DNA of 64,000 nt from Rapana venosa (Eukaryota; Mollusca; Gastropoda; Neogastropoda; Muricidae): positions 47,788,818-47,852,817 of the forward strand of contig CM054134.1 of NCBI GenBank assembly GCA_028751875.1. The letters are read 5' to 3'. This document shows positions 47,060-55,598 of the stretch, piece after piece. The translations under genes were made by a program, and so were the position numbers. How positions within the stretch are numbered: position 1 is the stretch's first letter; each line of letters opens with the position of its first letter. Under the pieces are notes generated by a model, which was not told the DNA's origin, made no database searches, and saw nothing but the letters and a program-made list of their open reading frames with translations.

Positions 47060-47322
47060 AAATGATGCACTGTAAATCTTCAGAAGATTTCTTGTTGAAG
47101 TTTGAATGAAGTTACTAACAGATAGACGTTTCAGCCTATGTCTAACCTAACACACTTTCTCCTTGACCTCATATGAGTTGGTTCACTGGCCTTAGGCTTA
47201 GGCCTACATTTAGACCTTGCCTTACATAACATAATCTTTACAATTTCTTTAGTTTCAATAGGCTGCAAAAACATTTATTTTAAACACTCACCATTTGCAA
47301 AGCATTTCTCAGTCAGAGACAT
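37994..47322 (-). CDS. Omega-class glutathione S-transferase, paralog A, five exons
   Basis: Cytosolic GSTO; the family carries out glutathione-dependent thioltransferase, dehydroascorbate reductase and methylarsonate reductase reactions. Coding exons in transcript order: 47322-47292, 43544-43439, 42472-42250, 41319-41196, 38238-37994; total 729 nt, 242 aa. All junctions are GT-AG and in phase (1, 2, 0, 1). The N-terminal thioredoxin fold has RFCPFAQR with catalytic Cys30 (human Cys32), [10 protein letters not shown] with the cis-proline, and the ESLVTCDYL glutathione-binding segment. The all-helical C-terminal domain has [23 protein letters not shown]. Intron 1 is 3.7 kb and holds an internal duplication; intron 4 holds a SINE cluster. 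The ATG context and the match of MSLTEKCF to GSTO N-termini decided the start. Confidence 0.92.
38345..38470 (+). mobile_element. Family E-like SINE fragment
   Basis: AGTGGTCTCAGCAACAGGTT, a degenerate B box (GGATTCAAATCTC), then GTGAATTAAAAGTGGGGATT and ACAGTCTCCC. The last part matches the body following the tRNA-Ser-like head at 57793-57990. Confidence 0.5.
38489..38844 (-). mobile_element. SINE family A, near full length
   Basis: Reading minus, the tRNA-like head is GGGACGGGATAGCCTAGTGG, then GTTAGAACATTGCGCTCGC, with B box GGGTTCAATTCC. The body includes the GATGAAACTATAAACCAAGG core and ends in the ATTATCCTCGATATAAAAG tail. About 340 bp; the head confirms that family A is tRNA-derived. 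Confidence 0.9.
38870..39160 (-). mobile_element. Chimeric tRNA/5S SINE, family C, copy 1 (full length)
   Basis: On the minus strand, GGGACGGGATAGCTCAGTGG and TCGGAGCACTCGCTTTC form a tRNA 5' half with an A box. They join directly to CCAAGTTAAGCAGCATCG and CAGTTGGATGGGTGACCG, which are the A-box/intermediate and C-box regions of animal 5S rRNA. The body contains CACCCAGCTGTAAATGGGTA and ends ACCTTATAGGTTATGGGACT then CCTTTACC. ATATATA-type direct repeats flank it. Confidence 0.87.
39385..39527 (+). mobile_element. SINE family A, 3' half
   Basis: CTGCTTTTCGTAAGAGTAGG to CATTATCCTCCATATAAAAG, ending in an AAT run. 5'-truncated. Confidence 0.85.
39670..39775 (-). mobile_element. SINE family D
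   Basis: Plus strand shows GACTAGAGCTCTGAGGTTCACC, CAATGGTGGGATTTATGCG and ATTTAGGTAGCTGCATT, the reverse complement of the family D body. Confidence 0.68.
39838..40075 (+). mobile_element. SINE family A with diverged head
   Basis: GCAATAGCCTAGTGGTCAGA and CTGGGTTCAAGCC are the A and B boxes. The body has GATGAGACTATAAATCAAGG and stops at AAAATTTTAAAAATG, lacking the usual 3' tail. It is more diverged than its neighbours. Confidence 0.8.
40090..40512 (+). mobile_element. SINE family D carrying a nested family A SINE
   Basis: The D body starts TACTGGTGTTAGTTTAGACT and is interrupted after TTCTTAATGG at 40145. It resumes at 40442 with AATGGTTACATACTATGC, then GTGAACCTGGGAGCTCTAGC and GAGGAACAG. 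The two D parts are otherwise continuous. Confidence 0.82.
40145..40441 (+). mobile_element. SINE family A, near full length, nested
   Basis: Head GGGGACAGGATAGCCTAGTGG and GTTAGAACATTGCGCTCGC, B box GGGTTACATTCCC, core GATGAGACTATAAACCGAGG, tail ATTATCCTTGATGTAAAAG and AATAAA repeats. It lacks the GAGTTAACATCAG segment found in other copies. AATGG is present at both ends. Confidence 0.88.
40560..40690 (-). mobile_element. Probable LINE 3' end
   Basis: CAAGTCAAGCCAAGTCAAGT followed by CACTTTAATCATCCCATGAAG. On minus this is a short 3' UTR with a TTGACT-type tandem tail, similar in style to 2571 and 46555. Alternating AT and CA/CG tracts follow to about 40950. Confidence 0.4.
41196..41319 (-). 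CDS. GSTO-A exon 4
   Basis: 124 nt, phase 0 to phase 1, donor G|GTGAGT. It encodes [17 protein letters not shown] and [14 protein letters not shown], the start of the helical domain. Confidence 0.92.
41904..42066. repeat. (TG)n to (GA)n microsatellite in GSTO-A intron 3
   Basis: About 60 bp of TG, several TGTTG interruptions, then about 24 bp of GA. Thr-His frames here are artefacts. Confidence 0.92.
42250..42472 (-). CDS. GSTO-A exon 3
   Basis: 223 nt. Acceptor TTATCATCTAG; the split codon CC|A gives Pro. It encodes [42 protein letters not shown] and [11 protein letters not shown], ending in phase 0 at GTAAGT. It holds most glutathione-binding contacts. Confidence 0.94.
42641..43030 (-). 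mobile_element. LINE ORF2 tail, copy 2, in GSTO-A intron 2
   Basis: The minus strand reads [18 protein letters not shown], then [20 protein letters not shown], then [26 protein letters not shown] and [16 protein letters not shown]. It covers the whole of copy 1 (6416-6685) and extends about 110 bp further 5'. It is 5'-truncated, ending in a short tail at 42641. Confidence 0.83.
43439..43544 (-). CDS. GSTO-A exon 2 (catalytic cysteine)
   Basis: 106 nt, phase 1 to phase 2. Acceptor CTTTTGTTTTCAG, donor CC|GTATGA. It encodes [19 protein letters not shown] followed by [15 protein letters not shown], including the omega-class active-site Cys. Confidence 0.94.
43925..44480. repeat. Intronic duplication unit 1
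   Basis: It shares an ordered series of words with 45400-45900: GGAAAACAAGTGCA, ACTTCTCAATCA, AGACACTTTTCAGAATTT, CTTAAAATATATGTT, GGGGATCCTATTGAAA and CCAAGTGGTCAGTCT. Divergence and small indels show that the copies are not recent. Confidence 0.82.
45400..45900. repeat. Intronic duplication unit 2
   Basis: Second copy of the 43925-44480 unit, direct orientation, offset by about 1.45 kb, in GSTO-A intron 1. Confidence 0.82.
46005..46095. repeat. Intronic duplication, partial third unit
   Basis: GGAGGAAAACATGTGCAGGT and ACAACTTCTCAATCATTTGG match only the first part of units 1 and 2. Confidence 0.6.
46430..46535. repeat. (CT)n microsatellites
   Basis: Two CT runs (46430-46442 and 46484-46530) split by a unique segment. 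Confidence 0.9.
46555..46925 (-). mobile_element. LINE 3' fragment with C-terminal Cys/His motif
   Basis: A 101-aa minus frame (46619-46924) has [21 protein letters not shown], in which C-x2-C-x7-H-x4-C is the zinc-finger-like tail found after RT in several LINE clades. It is followed by a short 3' UTR ending near GATTCAGAATATTTTATTGCC. No RT core is present. Confidence 0.68.
46960..47055. repeat. (TG)n(GA)n microsatellite
   Basis: About 35 bp of TG followed by about 58 bp of GA, in GSTO-A intron 1 about 230 bp from exon 1. Confidence 0.92.
47292..47322 (-). CDS. GSTO-A exon 1 (31 nt)
   Basis: A short coding exon: ATG, then [10 protein letters not shown], ending with G in phase 1 before GTGAGTG. 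Joining it to exon 2 gives N-G-SEFPP, as expected for GSTO. It is too short to be found by ORF scanning. It was found by searching upstream for an in-phase ATG and donor. Confidence 0.85.
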
Positions 47323-47836
47323 TTTTGTTTTATAATCACTGTCTTGTCCTCAAAGGGCTTGTAAGAAGGAAAGAAGTGGTACACACCCGGGTGAACAGAT
47401 AGCCTACATACAAGAACAGCTCATGTGGAGAGTCCAGCCAATGAATGGTTAGCCTTTCAAGGTTGCAGGTGCACTCAATCTCTCATTGACGATTAGGCCT
47501 AGCCTAGGACTAGCCTAACCTAGAAGGCCTAGGCTATAGGACTAACCTACAGTAGCTTAGTAGCCTAGGCCTATGGCCCAATTATTAGGGGTCGACTGGC
47601 CCTCCTAAAAAAAAAAAAAAGCACTGAAAAAGAAAGGAACCTGTTGAGAATCAGCCTATTAAAAATTTTTTTATGTGGTTACGTCTTTGCTTTACTAATT
47701 TCTAGGTTAAAATGTGAACACAACAACAAACAGTAACAATGCCTGGCAAAGCCAGCTTTTGGCAAGGAAATCTGCCAACTAGGCCTAGGGCCTATAATAA
47801 GCCCTATGTTAGGCTAGGTCAAGCATGTAACCTAAC
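47323..47836 (-). promoter_or_regulatory. GSTO-A upstream region
   Basis: The 514 bases between the GSTO-A start codon and the foldback element. Rich in AGGCCTA-type words, with no TATA box recognised. It must contain the 5' UTR and core promoter unless a further non-coding exon lies upstream. Confidence 0.35.
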
Positions 47837-48221
47837 CACATGAAGCTAAGGAGAGCACTTTGTCCGGCTTGTGATTGGCTGCTGCAATCACGTGTCCGGA
47901 ATCCGCCATCTTGGTTTTTCGTCCGCTAGGCCTAATAAACAGTGACTCTGTTGTCGAACTCCTCCCATTTCACGGAACCTCTCTAGGCCTACTTCTATGC
48001 TTCAGTTGATATTGAGAGTGTGATAAAGTAAGCCAGTTACGACTTTTACTTGAAAAATGTCAGTGTGGCGTCAGACAACAGAACACTGCGACACAGATTG
48101 AAGTTCAAGTTGTAGAGTACTTCTTGACGTTCAAATCTTGCCACCAAGATGGCGGATTCCGGACACGTGATTGCAGCAGCCAATCACAAGCCGGACAAAG
48201 TGCTCTCCTTAGCTTCATGTG
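47837..48221. mobile_element. Foldback/MITE-like element, copy 2, upstream of GSTO-A
   Basis: 385 bp. Terminal inverted repeats of 79 bp (47837-47915 and 48143-48221) appear identical and start CACATGAAGCTAAGGAGAGC. They are flanked by TAACCTAAC on each side (47828-47836 and 48222-48230), 11 bp if one base is shifted. Each arm contains the GTGATTG/CAATCAC palindrome, CACGTG and CCAAGATGGCGGA, a YY1-like motif. There is no ORF in the middle. It shares the inner 50 bp of its termini with copy 1 at 11788-12313. Confidence 0.9.
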
Positions 48222-48365
48222 TAACCTAACCCATGAGATTAGTCTGTAAAAGATGCCTGGGGACACTTCATCACTGCTAAATAACGTAGTGTAGACCTAG
48301 CTCAGTCATGTTTCGAAACCCACGAACACAAACATGAATTAAGAGATCTTAATCTTTTGTATACA

Positions 48366-48528
48366 TGTGTGTATTATCTTCACCATATGTAACACATTAA
48401 AATAGACTTAGAGACAGGGAGAAGATGCTGCTGCAGTTCCTCAGTAACCTCCCTTGTCATAGAAAGTACCCTGAAGACAACAATGCCTAACTATCTGATT
48501 GGTCAATAATGCCTACCATTATTCTACA
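48366..48528 (-). repeat. 3' LTR of the gypsy element
   Basis: Bases 48400-48528 match 52932-53075 closely, with a 14-bp deletion and a few substitutions. The minus-strand 5' end is TGTAGAATAATGG, preceded by the polypurine tract AAAATGGGGA. The outer 35 bp match poorly, so the left boundary is approximate. Confidence 0.8.
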
Positions 48529-48859
48529 TCCCCATTTTCAGATTGTTGAAAAGTTTAAAAATCTCTTTTCAAACTGATAAACATTTAAATCAAATTATTG
48601 GGAATCTCTTGCACATCCCAATGTACTGTCCCTTTGAAAATTCCTTGTCTTCAGTTTTCAACTTTCACTTTTCAGTTTTGTTTTTCTTTTTGCACACCAG
48701 CAAAACACTTTTAACACTTTTTTCTTTTTTACATCAGCATAGCATTAAGTGCGTTTTTTCTTTTTAAAAGGTTTATCATTTTTCAGGGTTTCACTAGTCT
48801 TCCTGATCTTGTATATGTGCCAGACTGCAACTGTTCCTCAGATGGTGTTCTGGTCATCA

Positions 48860-49125
48860 GCTGATCATCTGGAGTAGGGTTTAACTGCACAGTATCTGGT
48901 TCAGGTTCCTGTTACAGTTCTGGTACAGAACGCTGCTCCTGCAGTCCTGGAAGCGTTGACATTTTGTAGGGGACATCCTCTGTTGAAGATTGCTGGCTGC
49001 TCTGTGGACACAGGTGAAGACGATTTCTTCTTTGTTTTCCAGTACGAGTTTGAACTGTGTATGATGATGGTGAGGCAACATCCATGACGACTGCTTCCTC
49101 GTCTCTTGGCGTCTTCACCCACACT
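48860..49125 (-). pseudogene. Integrase C-terminal part (decayed)
   Basis: Downstream of the integrase core, frames switch several times. Words such as VWVKTPRDEEAVV resemble the small C-terminal domain that follows gypsy integrases. This is the end of the pol gene. Confidence 0.5.
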
Positions 49126-49683
49126 TTATCTCTGTTTTGGAAGTGTCCTAGTTTTGTGACAATGGTCAAACTGGTCTTTTTGTTGCTGTTTGATGTGAGC
49201 ATCTATCTGCTGAAATCTCTGTAGATTTGGTGTGACAGGAACATGGTGTGATGGCAAAGAAGGGACTTTTGTTCTCAGTTTTCTTCCCATCAGGAGCTCC
49301 GCTGGGCTCAGTCCATGTTGGAGGGGTGTTGCTCTATAGTTCAGAAGTGCAATGTAAGGGTCTTCTGCCTTTTTCAACACATTTTTCACAGTTTGCACCG
49401 CTCTTTCAGCTTCTCTATTTCCTTGAGGATGAAAAGGGCTACTTGTCAAATGGGTGAAACCATATTTCTCAGCAAAATTACTGAAGTCTCGTGAGCTGAA
49501 CTGGGGACCATTGTCTGAAACAACAATTTCAGGAATGCCCTGTCTTCCAAAAATAGCTCTGCAATGATCAATGACAGATGTTGATGTTGTAGATGACAGG
49601 TAAGCAATATCAATCCACCTTGAGAAGCAATCCACAACAAGCAGATATTTGTGATTTCTGTACTCAAACAGATCCATCCCCAC
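49126..49683 (-). pseudogene. Integrase catalytic core
   Basis: 185-aa open piece with the D-D-E arrangement: LLVVDCFSRWIDI (first Asp), IVVSDNGPQFSS (second Asp) and FHPQGNREAERAVQ (Glu). LLNYRATPLQHGLSPAELL is also typical. The residues appear intact, but the frame is cut off from the upstream zinc-binding part. Confidence 0.85.
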
Positions 49684-49764
49684 AAGTTTCCATGGATAGT
49701 CAGGAGTTTTTGTTGGTTTCAGTGGTTCAGGATGATGTATGCATTCCTTCTCACAAACGCTACA

Positions 49765-49977
49765 CTAAGTGACTTTCTGTTCCAGTTGTCTGGACAAACC
49801 TGGCCACCACACACTGTTTCTTGTTAGCGCCCTGCATTTCGCAATGCCCAGGTGACCTTCATGAAGGTGCTGCAAAATTTCTTTCTGGAGGTCTGTTGGA
49901 ACAACAATGCGACCCTGAAACAGCAGCAGCCCCTCCTGAATTGAGAGATCATTACGGATGTACCAGTACTGCTTCAA
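49765..49977 (-). pseudogene. Integrase N-terminal zinc-binding region
   Basis: Contains VVPTDLQKEILQHLHEGHLG and AKCRALTRNSVWWPGL; H-x3-H is followed by the expected spacing, but a stop codon falls before the C-x2-C pair. The frame is closed by this stop. Confidence 0.78.
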
Positions 49978-50111
49978 CTGTACATCTCCTCGTGCTGTCT
50001 CAGGCCATGAATCTGTCTTGCAGAAATTTATAACATGACTGCAGACTTTATCTTTGAGTTGACTGATGCGAATTTTCTCTCCGAGTTGATCAGTAACAGA
50101 AAGACTCTAAA

Positions 50112-50648
50112 CTAAGCAACTGACAAACACATTTGTCTCGACTTCCAATGGTGATCCTGTTCAGCAGGAACACTCCCAGGAGCCTGAGACAGTGTGTCAG
50201 CTGTCACAATATTCTTTCCTGCTGTGTACTCCATCTCATAAGAAAAACGCAGGATCCTCATCCTGAAGCGCTGGATTCTTGGAGTTAAATCATCCAGGTG
50301 TTTCTTCTTCAGTAAGGCAAGAAGAGGTTTGTAGTCTGTTTCTATCATGAACTTCTTCAGACCCGTCAAGAATTCTGCAAACTTCTCATAACACCAGGTA
50401 ACCACCAAAACTTCTTGTTCAACTTGGGCATATGATTGCTCAGTGCAAGTCAGCGATCTTGATGCATAGCAAACTGGCTTCCAGTCCTGATCTTCTTTTT
50501 GAAGTAGCACTCCTCCCAGTCCATAAGATGATGCATCTGCAGACACTTTGATCTCTTTCTCAGGATCATAGTGTGCCAACACTGGGATCATGCTCAGTTG
50601 TGTTTTGAGCTTTTGAAGGCCTCTTCTTGTTGCTGGCTCCCCGTTCAT
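50112..50648 (-). pseudogene. RNase H region
   Basis: 178-aa piece with KVSADASSYGLGGVLLQ (first catalytic Asp), ASRSLTCTEQSYAQVEQEVL (Glu), FMIETDYKPLLALL (Asp) and RMRILRFSYEMEY. Typical Ty3/gypsy RNase H. Confidence 0.82.
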
Positions 50649-50791
50649 TCATTCTCATGTTTGAGTTAATCTCGCAGGGATTTTGTCTTATCTGCAAGAT
50701 TTGGGATACATTTCTCTACATGGTTTACTATGCCAAGAAAATCTTTTAAGCTCTGTGATAGTTCCTGGTCTTTGAAAATTGCTGATTGCCT

Positions 50792-51480
50792 CTACTTTGC
50801 AAGGATCCACTCTGATACCATCCCTGAAATGGTGTGACCCAGAAATTTCACTGTGTCAGTTGAAAAGACACATTTCTCATTCAAGGTGATGTTTGCGTCT
50901 TGCATTCTCTCCAAAACAGCTTGCAGTCTCTCATCATGTTCCTCCTGATTTTTTCCACTGACAAGAACATCATCAATGTCGGCAATCACTCCTGGAATTC
51001 CTGTTAGTATGTGGGTCATTTCTCTGTGAAAAATTTCTGGCCCTGAGTTGATCCAAATGGAAGTCTTTTGTAACAGAATCTTCCGAATGGTGTTATAAAT
51101 GTTGTCAACTCTTGTGACTCTTCATTAAGTGGAATTTGATGGAACCCATTGTTGCAATCAAGTTTGGAGAACACCTTTGCTTCTGATAGCTCAGCAAGGA
51201 GCTGGTCAGTTGTAGGAAGGGGGAAATTTTCACATGGAACATTCTCATTCAGTTTGGTGAGATAAATGCAAAGTCTCACTTTCCCGTTTGCTTTTGGCAC
51301 CACAACTATTGGGGCACACCAGTCAGTTGGAGTTGTAACAGGTCTAATGATATCTTGCTCCTGCAGGCAAATTAATTCTTCCTGTACTTGTTTCTTCATG
51401 GGGAGTGGTAGACATCTGGGTGCAGCAATGGAAAATGGTTGTAAATTTTTTTTTAGGTCTGATTTTGTAGAGGTCTTCAT
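50792..51480 (-). pseudogene. Reverse transcriptase, frameshifted
   Basis: Two pieces in different frames meet near 51016. The first has PIVVVPKANGKVRLC, FSKLDCNNGFHQIPL (motif A Asp) and FGRFCYKRLPFG. The second has DIDDVLVSGKNQEEH (the YxDD position) and FLGHTISG. The break destroys the continuous RT. Confidence 0.82.
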
Positions 51481-51731
51481 TTTTTCCCAGTCCTTGAAAT
51501 AACTGTGGATATGTTGATGCTTGACTTCCTGATTGCTGTATGGAATTCACTCTTTCAATCAGGTGAAGTGCTGCTATGGCTATCTGCCAAGTAAAGGTTC
51601 ATGAAGGTTTTCCACTATGTACAGGTCCTGTACTGTGTCCTTCTTTTTAGTCATGAGAGTGGCAGTATACTTTCCCACTACCTTGATTTCTCTCTTCCCT
51701 GGACCTAACAACTTCTTGTTGGTCTTCTGTA

Positions 51732-52283
51732 TTACAGGAGAATTCTTCTTGAAAAATCATCTGAAACAACAGAGACATCTGCCCCTGTATCCACTCGAAA
51801 TCTGACTGATTTTCCATTGATCAGCACTGTTGCATGCCAAAGATCTTCTGTTTCTGCATTGACACATTCTTTGTCTGCACTTTCAATTAAGTGGAGTACT
51901 GTCTCTTCTTCCTCTTCTTCATCAATGTTGTGCACCTTCTTAGATCTACACATGACTGGGTAGTGACTTTCTGAAAAACATTTGTGGCACTCCTCATCTT
52001 TTTCTGGGCAGTCTTTTCTTCCATGTATAGGTACTTTGCCACAACATGAGCATTTCTTTTGTGCTTGAGAACGAAAATGTTCATGCTTTTCAGTTTTTGC
52101 TGCATAATTTCTTCCATTCAATGGAATTCTGTTCACATGTGAATTCTCATAGTTATGGCTTGCCATTATGTGTGCCTGCTGTCTTGAGATTTCATATGCT
52201 CTTCCAATACACAAACTTTTGGCCAAGTCTAACTTTTTATCTTCCAGCATTTTCTCTCTGAGAGCATTTTCTCTCACTCCCAT
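51732..52283 (-). pseudogene. Gag nucleocapsid zinc knuckles and aspartic protease
   Basis: A degenerate knuckle (CSCCGKVPIHGRKDC) and a standard CCHC knuckle (CHKCFSESHYPVMC) are followed by LINGKSVRFRVDTGADVS, in which DTGA is the protease active site. The frame ends at the protease. Gag upstream (to about 52880) is fragmented. Confidence 0.8.
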
Positions 52284-52765
52284 GACGACTTGGTCTGAAT
52301 CATCCTGTCTTCTTGTTGCCCAAAATTACAGTGTTTGGCTTACTGACAAAGAGCTATGATGTATGTTTCAACTGATTCTGAGGCTTCTTGTCATCTTGAG
52401 TGAAACTTGTATGCTTCAAATGCTTCATGTGTTTCTCCAACACAGAATCCCTGCAATTTCTCTAGAATTTTCTGCAAATTCTTGCTATCAGCGTCACTGT
52501 CAAAGTGAAATCCATCATTAATCTCCATTGTTTCTTCTCCAATGGTGGCTAAGAAAACAGCAGTCTAAAATTCTGCATCTTCTTTATTCAGTCTACTGGC
52601 TATGGAATAATTGTCCCACTGTCTTTTGAATTTTCGCCAATTATTTGGCAAACTGCTTCAACACTCTAGTTTGACTGGAGCTGGTACACCAGCAGTGAAC
52701 TGCTTCATCTGGATCCTTGAAGATACGGTCATAACGTCTAAAAGCTTTCTAGTTTACTACCAGTC

Positions 52766-52799
<34 letters not shown>

Positions 52800-52899
52800 T
52801 TAATTTTAATATATTTTTTTACTCAGTTTCTTCCCCCCATTCATTCAGTTATCAGCTACTGTTTCCATTGTCACTAGTTTGATCCCCCTTCTGACACCA
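52284..52899 (-). pseudogene. Gag 5' part and leader, fragmented
   Basis: No long frame; contains a TG run at 52766-52795. The primer-binding site lies at its upstream end, 52880-52899 on the minus strand. Confidence 0.5.
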
Positions 52900-53075
52900 T
52901 GTTGTGTTTGCTGTTGTTTATGTAGCTCATCAAAATAGACTTAGAGACATGGAGAAGATGCTGTTAACGATCTCCCAGTGAAGTTCCTCAGTAGCCTCCC
53001 TTGTCATAGAAAGTACACCGAAGACAACAATGCCTAACTATCTGATTGGTCAATAATGCGTACCATTATTCTACA
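52900..53075 (-). repeat. 5' LTR of the gypsy element
   Basis: 176 bp, beginning TGTAGAATAATGG and ending ACACAACA on the minus strand, immediately followed by the primer-binding site. TG...CA ends are intact. Confidence 0.85.
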
Positions 53076-53309
53076 CCTAAGGCACTGGCAGATCTGCACA
53101 CAGAGTAGTAGGCAAAAGTTGAATTGGAGATTTCAATTAAGCCTAATGGCAGGCTGGCCTGTGAGCCATTCCAGGGCCCTGACACCTACCATGCAGATTT
53201 AAACCCCATATCTTAAAACTGCTGGATTGATAGATTGACTCTGTATCAGTCCACTCAGACATTTTGTTCCTCCATCAATTAATGATCATCCAATCAATCA
53301 ACAAAACGT
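53076..53309. other. Spacer
   Basis: Short unique sequence between the gypsy LTR and a SINE; nothing recognised. Confidence 0.45.
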
Positions 53310-53525
53310 CTCCTTCGGATGTGACTATAAACCGAGGTCCCGTGTGTGAACGCATGCAGAATATCTTGCGCACACGTTACAACCTGCTTCGCTTTTCAGA
53401 AGATTAAGCAATTGTGTGCCAGTGGGAATGGATGACAACATTTACAAAACTGCATACACACGGGGATTGGATGTTTAAAAAACACACGAGTCCTTATTCC
53501 ACTATCCTCGAAATTAAAAAAAAAA
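53310..53525 (+). mobile_element. SINE family A, 5'-truncated
   Basis: Starts in the core (CGGATGTGACTATAAACCGA) and runs to TCCACTATCCTCGAAATTAAA with a poly-A tail. Confidence 0.85.
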
Positions 53526-53936
53526 AAGTTAGAAAATGGGGACTGCAGAGTGCAATATATTTTGTTGAACCTGTTTCGATCCACTTCTTAGGCTTTGTCC
53601 ACCATCAATGCATCGATTATTTAGTATCATGTAACCTAAAAGCATCTCATTTCCATGGCATGGTTTATCAATTGTTTTTACATCTTCTGTCAAATTCTGT
53701 GTATTGCATGCATGCAGAAAGATGAAAGTAATGCAATAAGACTACAGGAGTGCCTTACCTTGCGTTTCATTGACTTGTTCTTTTCTTTCCTAAGGCTTCA
53801 TGATAGGATTTGGGATTTGGATCCCAGTCTACTGATAAAGGATTCCGTTTGACTGCACAGTAGGACGTTTCTTAGTTCAAGTTATTTTTCCTCCACGTTC
53901 CCTTACTGGGAAGGACGTGTAGTGCCTGGTCTTAAA

Positions 53937-54150
53937 AGGTAAAGGTAAAGGAGTCACATAACCTATAAGGTCGTAGGGGAGCGAGGCGTCAGAGACCTCA
54001 CTTCTCTAGGGAGCCAGCATATTGAGGGCGGCGCCCATCTCCTCTCCCTCGCTGCTTTACCTTCCCTGACCCTAAAGAGGGCAGGTACCCATTTACAGCT
54101 GGGTGAACTGGGGGTACTGTACTGAAGCCAAGGCGCGCAAAAGGTCACGC
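53937..54150 (-). mobile_element. Family C SINE, 5'-truncated
   Basis: Identical in layout to the 38870 copy but cut off inside the 5S-like part (after the GTGACC of the C box region). Tail ACCTTATAGGTTATGTGACT. Confidence 0.85.
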
Positions 54151-54259
54151 CTGGTCTTAGGAAGTAAAAAAAAACCCCTCTACAGGAAGTCTGCTGACAC
54201 ATTCCGACTTCAGAGCAGCTCATGAGAAAATTCATATGGAAAATACAAGAAAACAGTCG

Positions 54260-54470
54260 CCAGATTTACGTGAAAGAAGGCAGGTGAATGGATTAGGAAG
54301 ACAGAAAAAATTAATAAGCAAGAGGGAGTGAGGATGAAAAGAAAACGAAAAAAAGACAAAAACAAAGAGAGTAACAGAAAAGGGGAAATTTCTTGCACAT
54401 AACTTCCAGGAGGTGGGTATGCTATTAGTACTGAAAGAACCCCAGGCATCCCCATGGGGGAAACAACTCA
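54260..54470 (+). repeat. Interspersed repeat family G, copy 2
   Basis: AAGAAGGCAGGTGAATGGAT, ACAAAAACAAAGAGAGTAAC and ACTTCCAGGAGGTGGGTATG match the order seen at 5955-6165. Stops interrupt the frame. Confidence 0.6.
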
Positions 54471-55598
54471 GTCAGAATGAACCCTGTCAGCAGTCACTGA
54501 TGACATTCCTTGGTCATGATGTCATCCTGAGTGGTGTTTAATTAAGACAAAGGTCTGAATTGTGCAAATCACTGCTCTCTCAGATTATGGCTCTGATATG
54601 GCTCCACTCACTTACAGTGGCATTTTGGGGAGGGGGACAGACAGACAGACAGACAGAGAAAGAGACAAACAGAGGGGCAATTTTTTTACTCTTCAAATTT
54701 GCAAGAGGACCAAAGAATTGTGATATTTATTAGATAACATCTTTCCAATACAAGCAGAAGTCAACAAAATGCATACTCTTTTCAAGTCAGCCAAAGCAAC
54801 AAGAAAAGCTAAGTTAATAGTGAATGGGTGATAATAACACACTACACTTAAAAAGGAATATGCAAAACTGTAATCAAATAAATGTATACTGTTAAACTGA
54901 TATACTGCTGGTCATCACATTATACATAAAGACATTTTTTAAAAATATGGATACCTTAGGTTGGAATACATTTACCCTGAATAACACTTGTCTCCCAAAT
55001 GATAAGCATAATTACTGTCTTTCGTAAACATATCAAACATCAGATCCACAGGGGAAAACAAGAAAAAAAGATAACTTTTCTGTATTTAGACAGGACACAC
55101 GTGAAAAACAATCATCATGAAAGTTTCATAATTAAAGAACAGTGGACATTTAAAAAGAATGATACCAAAAACAATCACCAGTGAATGTTCACAGTCAGTG
55201 AGCCCTATCTTCCAACATTTAAGAAATGACATACATCTCCACTGTTCTGATTCATCTCGTACATGGCATCATAGGTACACAGAGATAGCACTTTTGCAAC
55301 ATTTGAGAACTTTGGCATTTAGTAATATACCCACAATGTTAACAATGATAGAACTGCAGCCTTAGAATTTGGTAGCAACTACTGCAACAACAATAACAAA
55401 TTTGTTCCTGTAGCTAATTTCAATGGCGTTTTACCTAAACTTATGCAGCATTCTTATTATCCATGTGCTATACTACGGCTCATCACTGCTGTACTTTCCT
55501 TATTCACAGTATTGTCTGGATCGATGGCAACATGTTTCATAACCTTGTTGACAGACACAGCTAACATCAAGTCAACGTGCTGTGCTGGACAACACAAA
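54471..55598. other. Intergenic region 3' of GSTO-B
   Basis: AT-rich unique sequence with a short GACA run near 54640. It should hold the GSTO-B 3' UTR; no convincing poly(A) signal close to the stop was identified. Confidence 0.45.

Larger units (their letters stand above)
48366..53075 (-). mobile_element. Ty3/gypsy LTR retrotransposon, degenerate
   Basis: About 4.7 kb on the minus strand: 5' LTR 52900-53075; primer-binding site beginning TGGTGTCAGAAGG directly after it; gag-like zinc knuckles and protease; reverse transcriptase; RNase H; integrase; polypurine tract; 3' LTR. The domain order PR-RT-RH-IN identifies Ty3/gypsy. The coding region is broken by frameshifts and stops between every domain, so it is a dead copy. 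No envelope-like ORF was seen. No clear 5-bp target duplication was found. Confidence 0.88.

Noticed and set aside
48366..53075. An endogenous retrovirus with envelope
   Set aside because: No ORF or motif lies between integrase and the 3' LTR beyond a short decayed tail; domain order and LTRs fit an ordinary Ty3/gypsy retrotransposon.
53076..53080. 5-bp target duplication of the gypsy element
   Set aside because: CCTAA to the right of the 5' LTR has no match next to the poorly defined left LTR edge.
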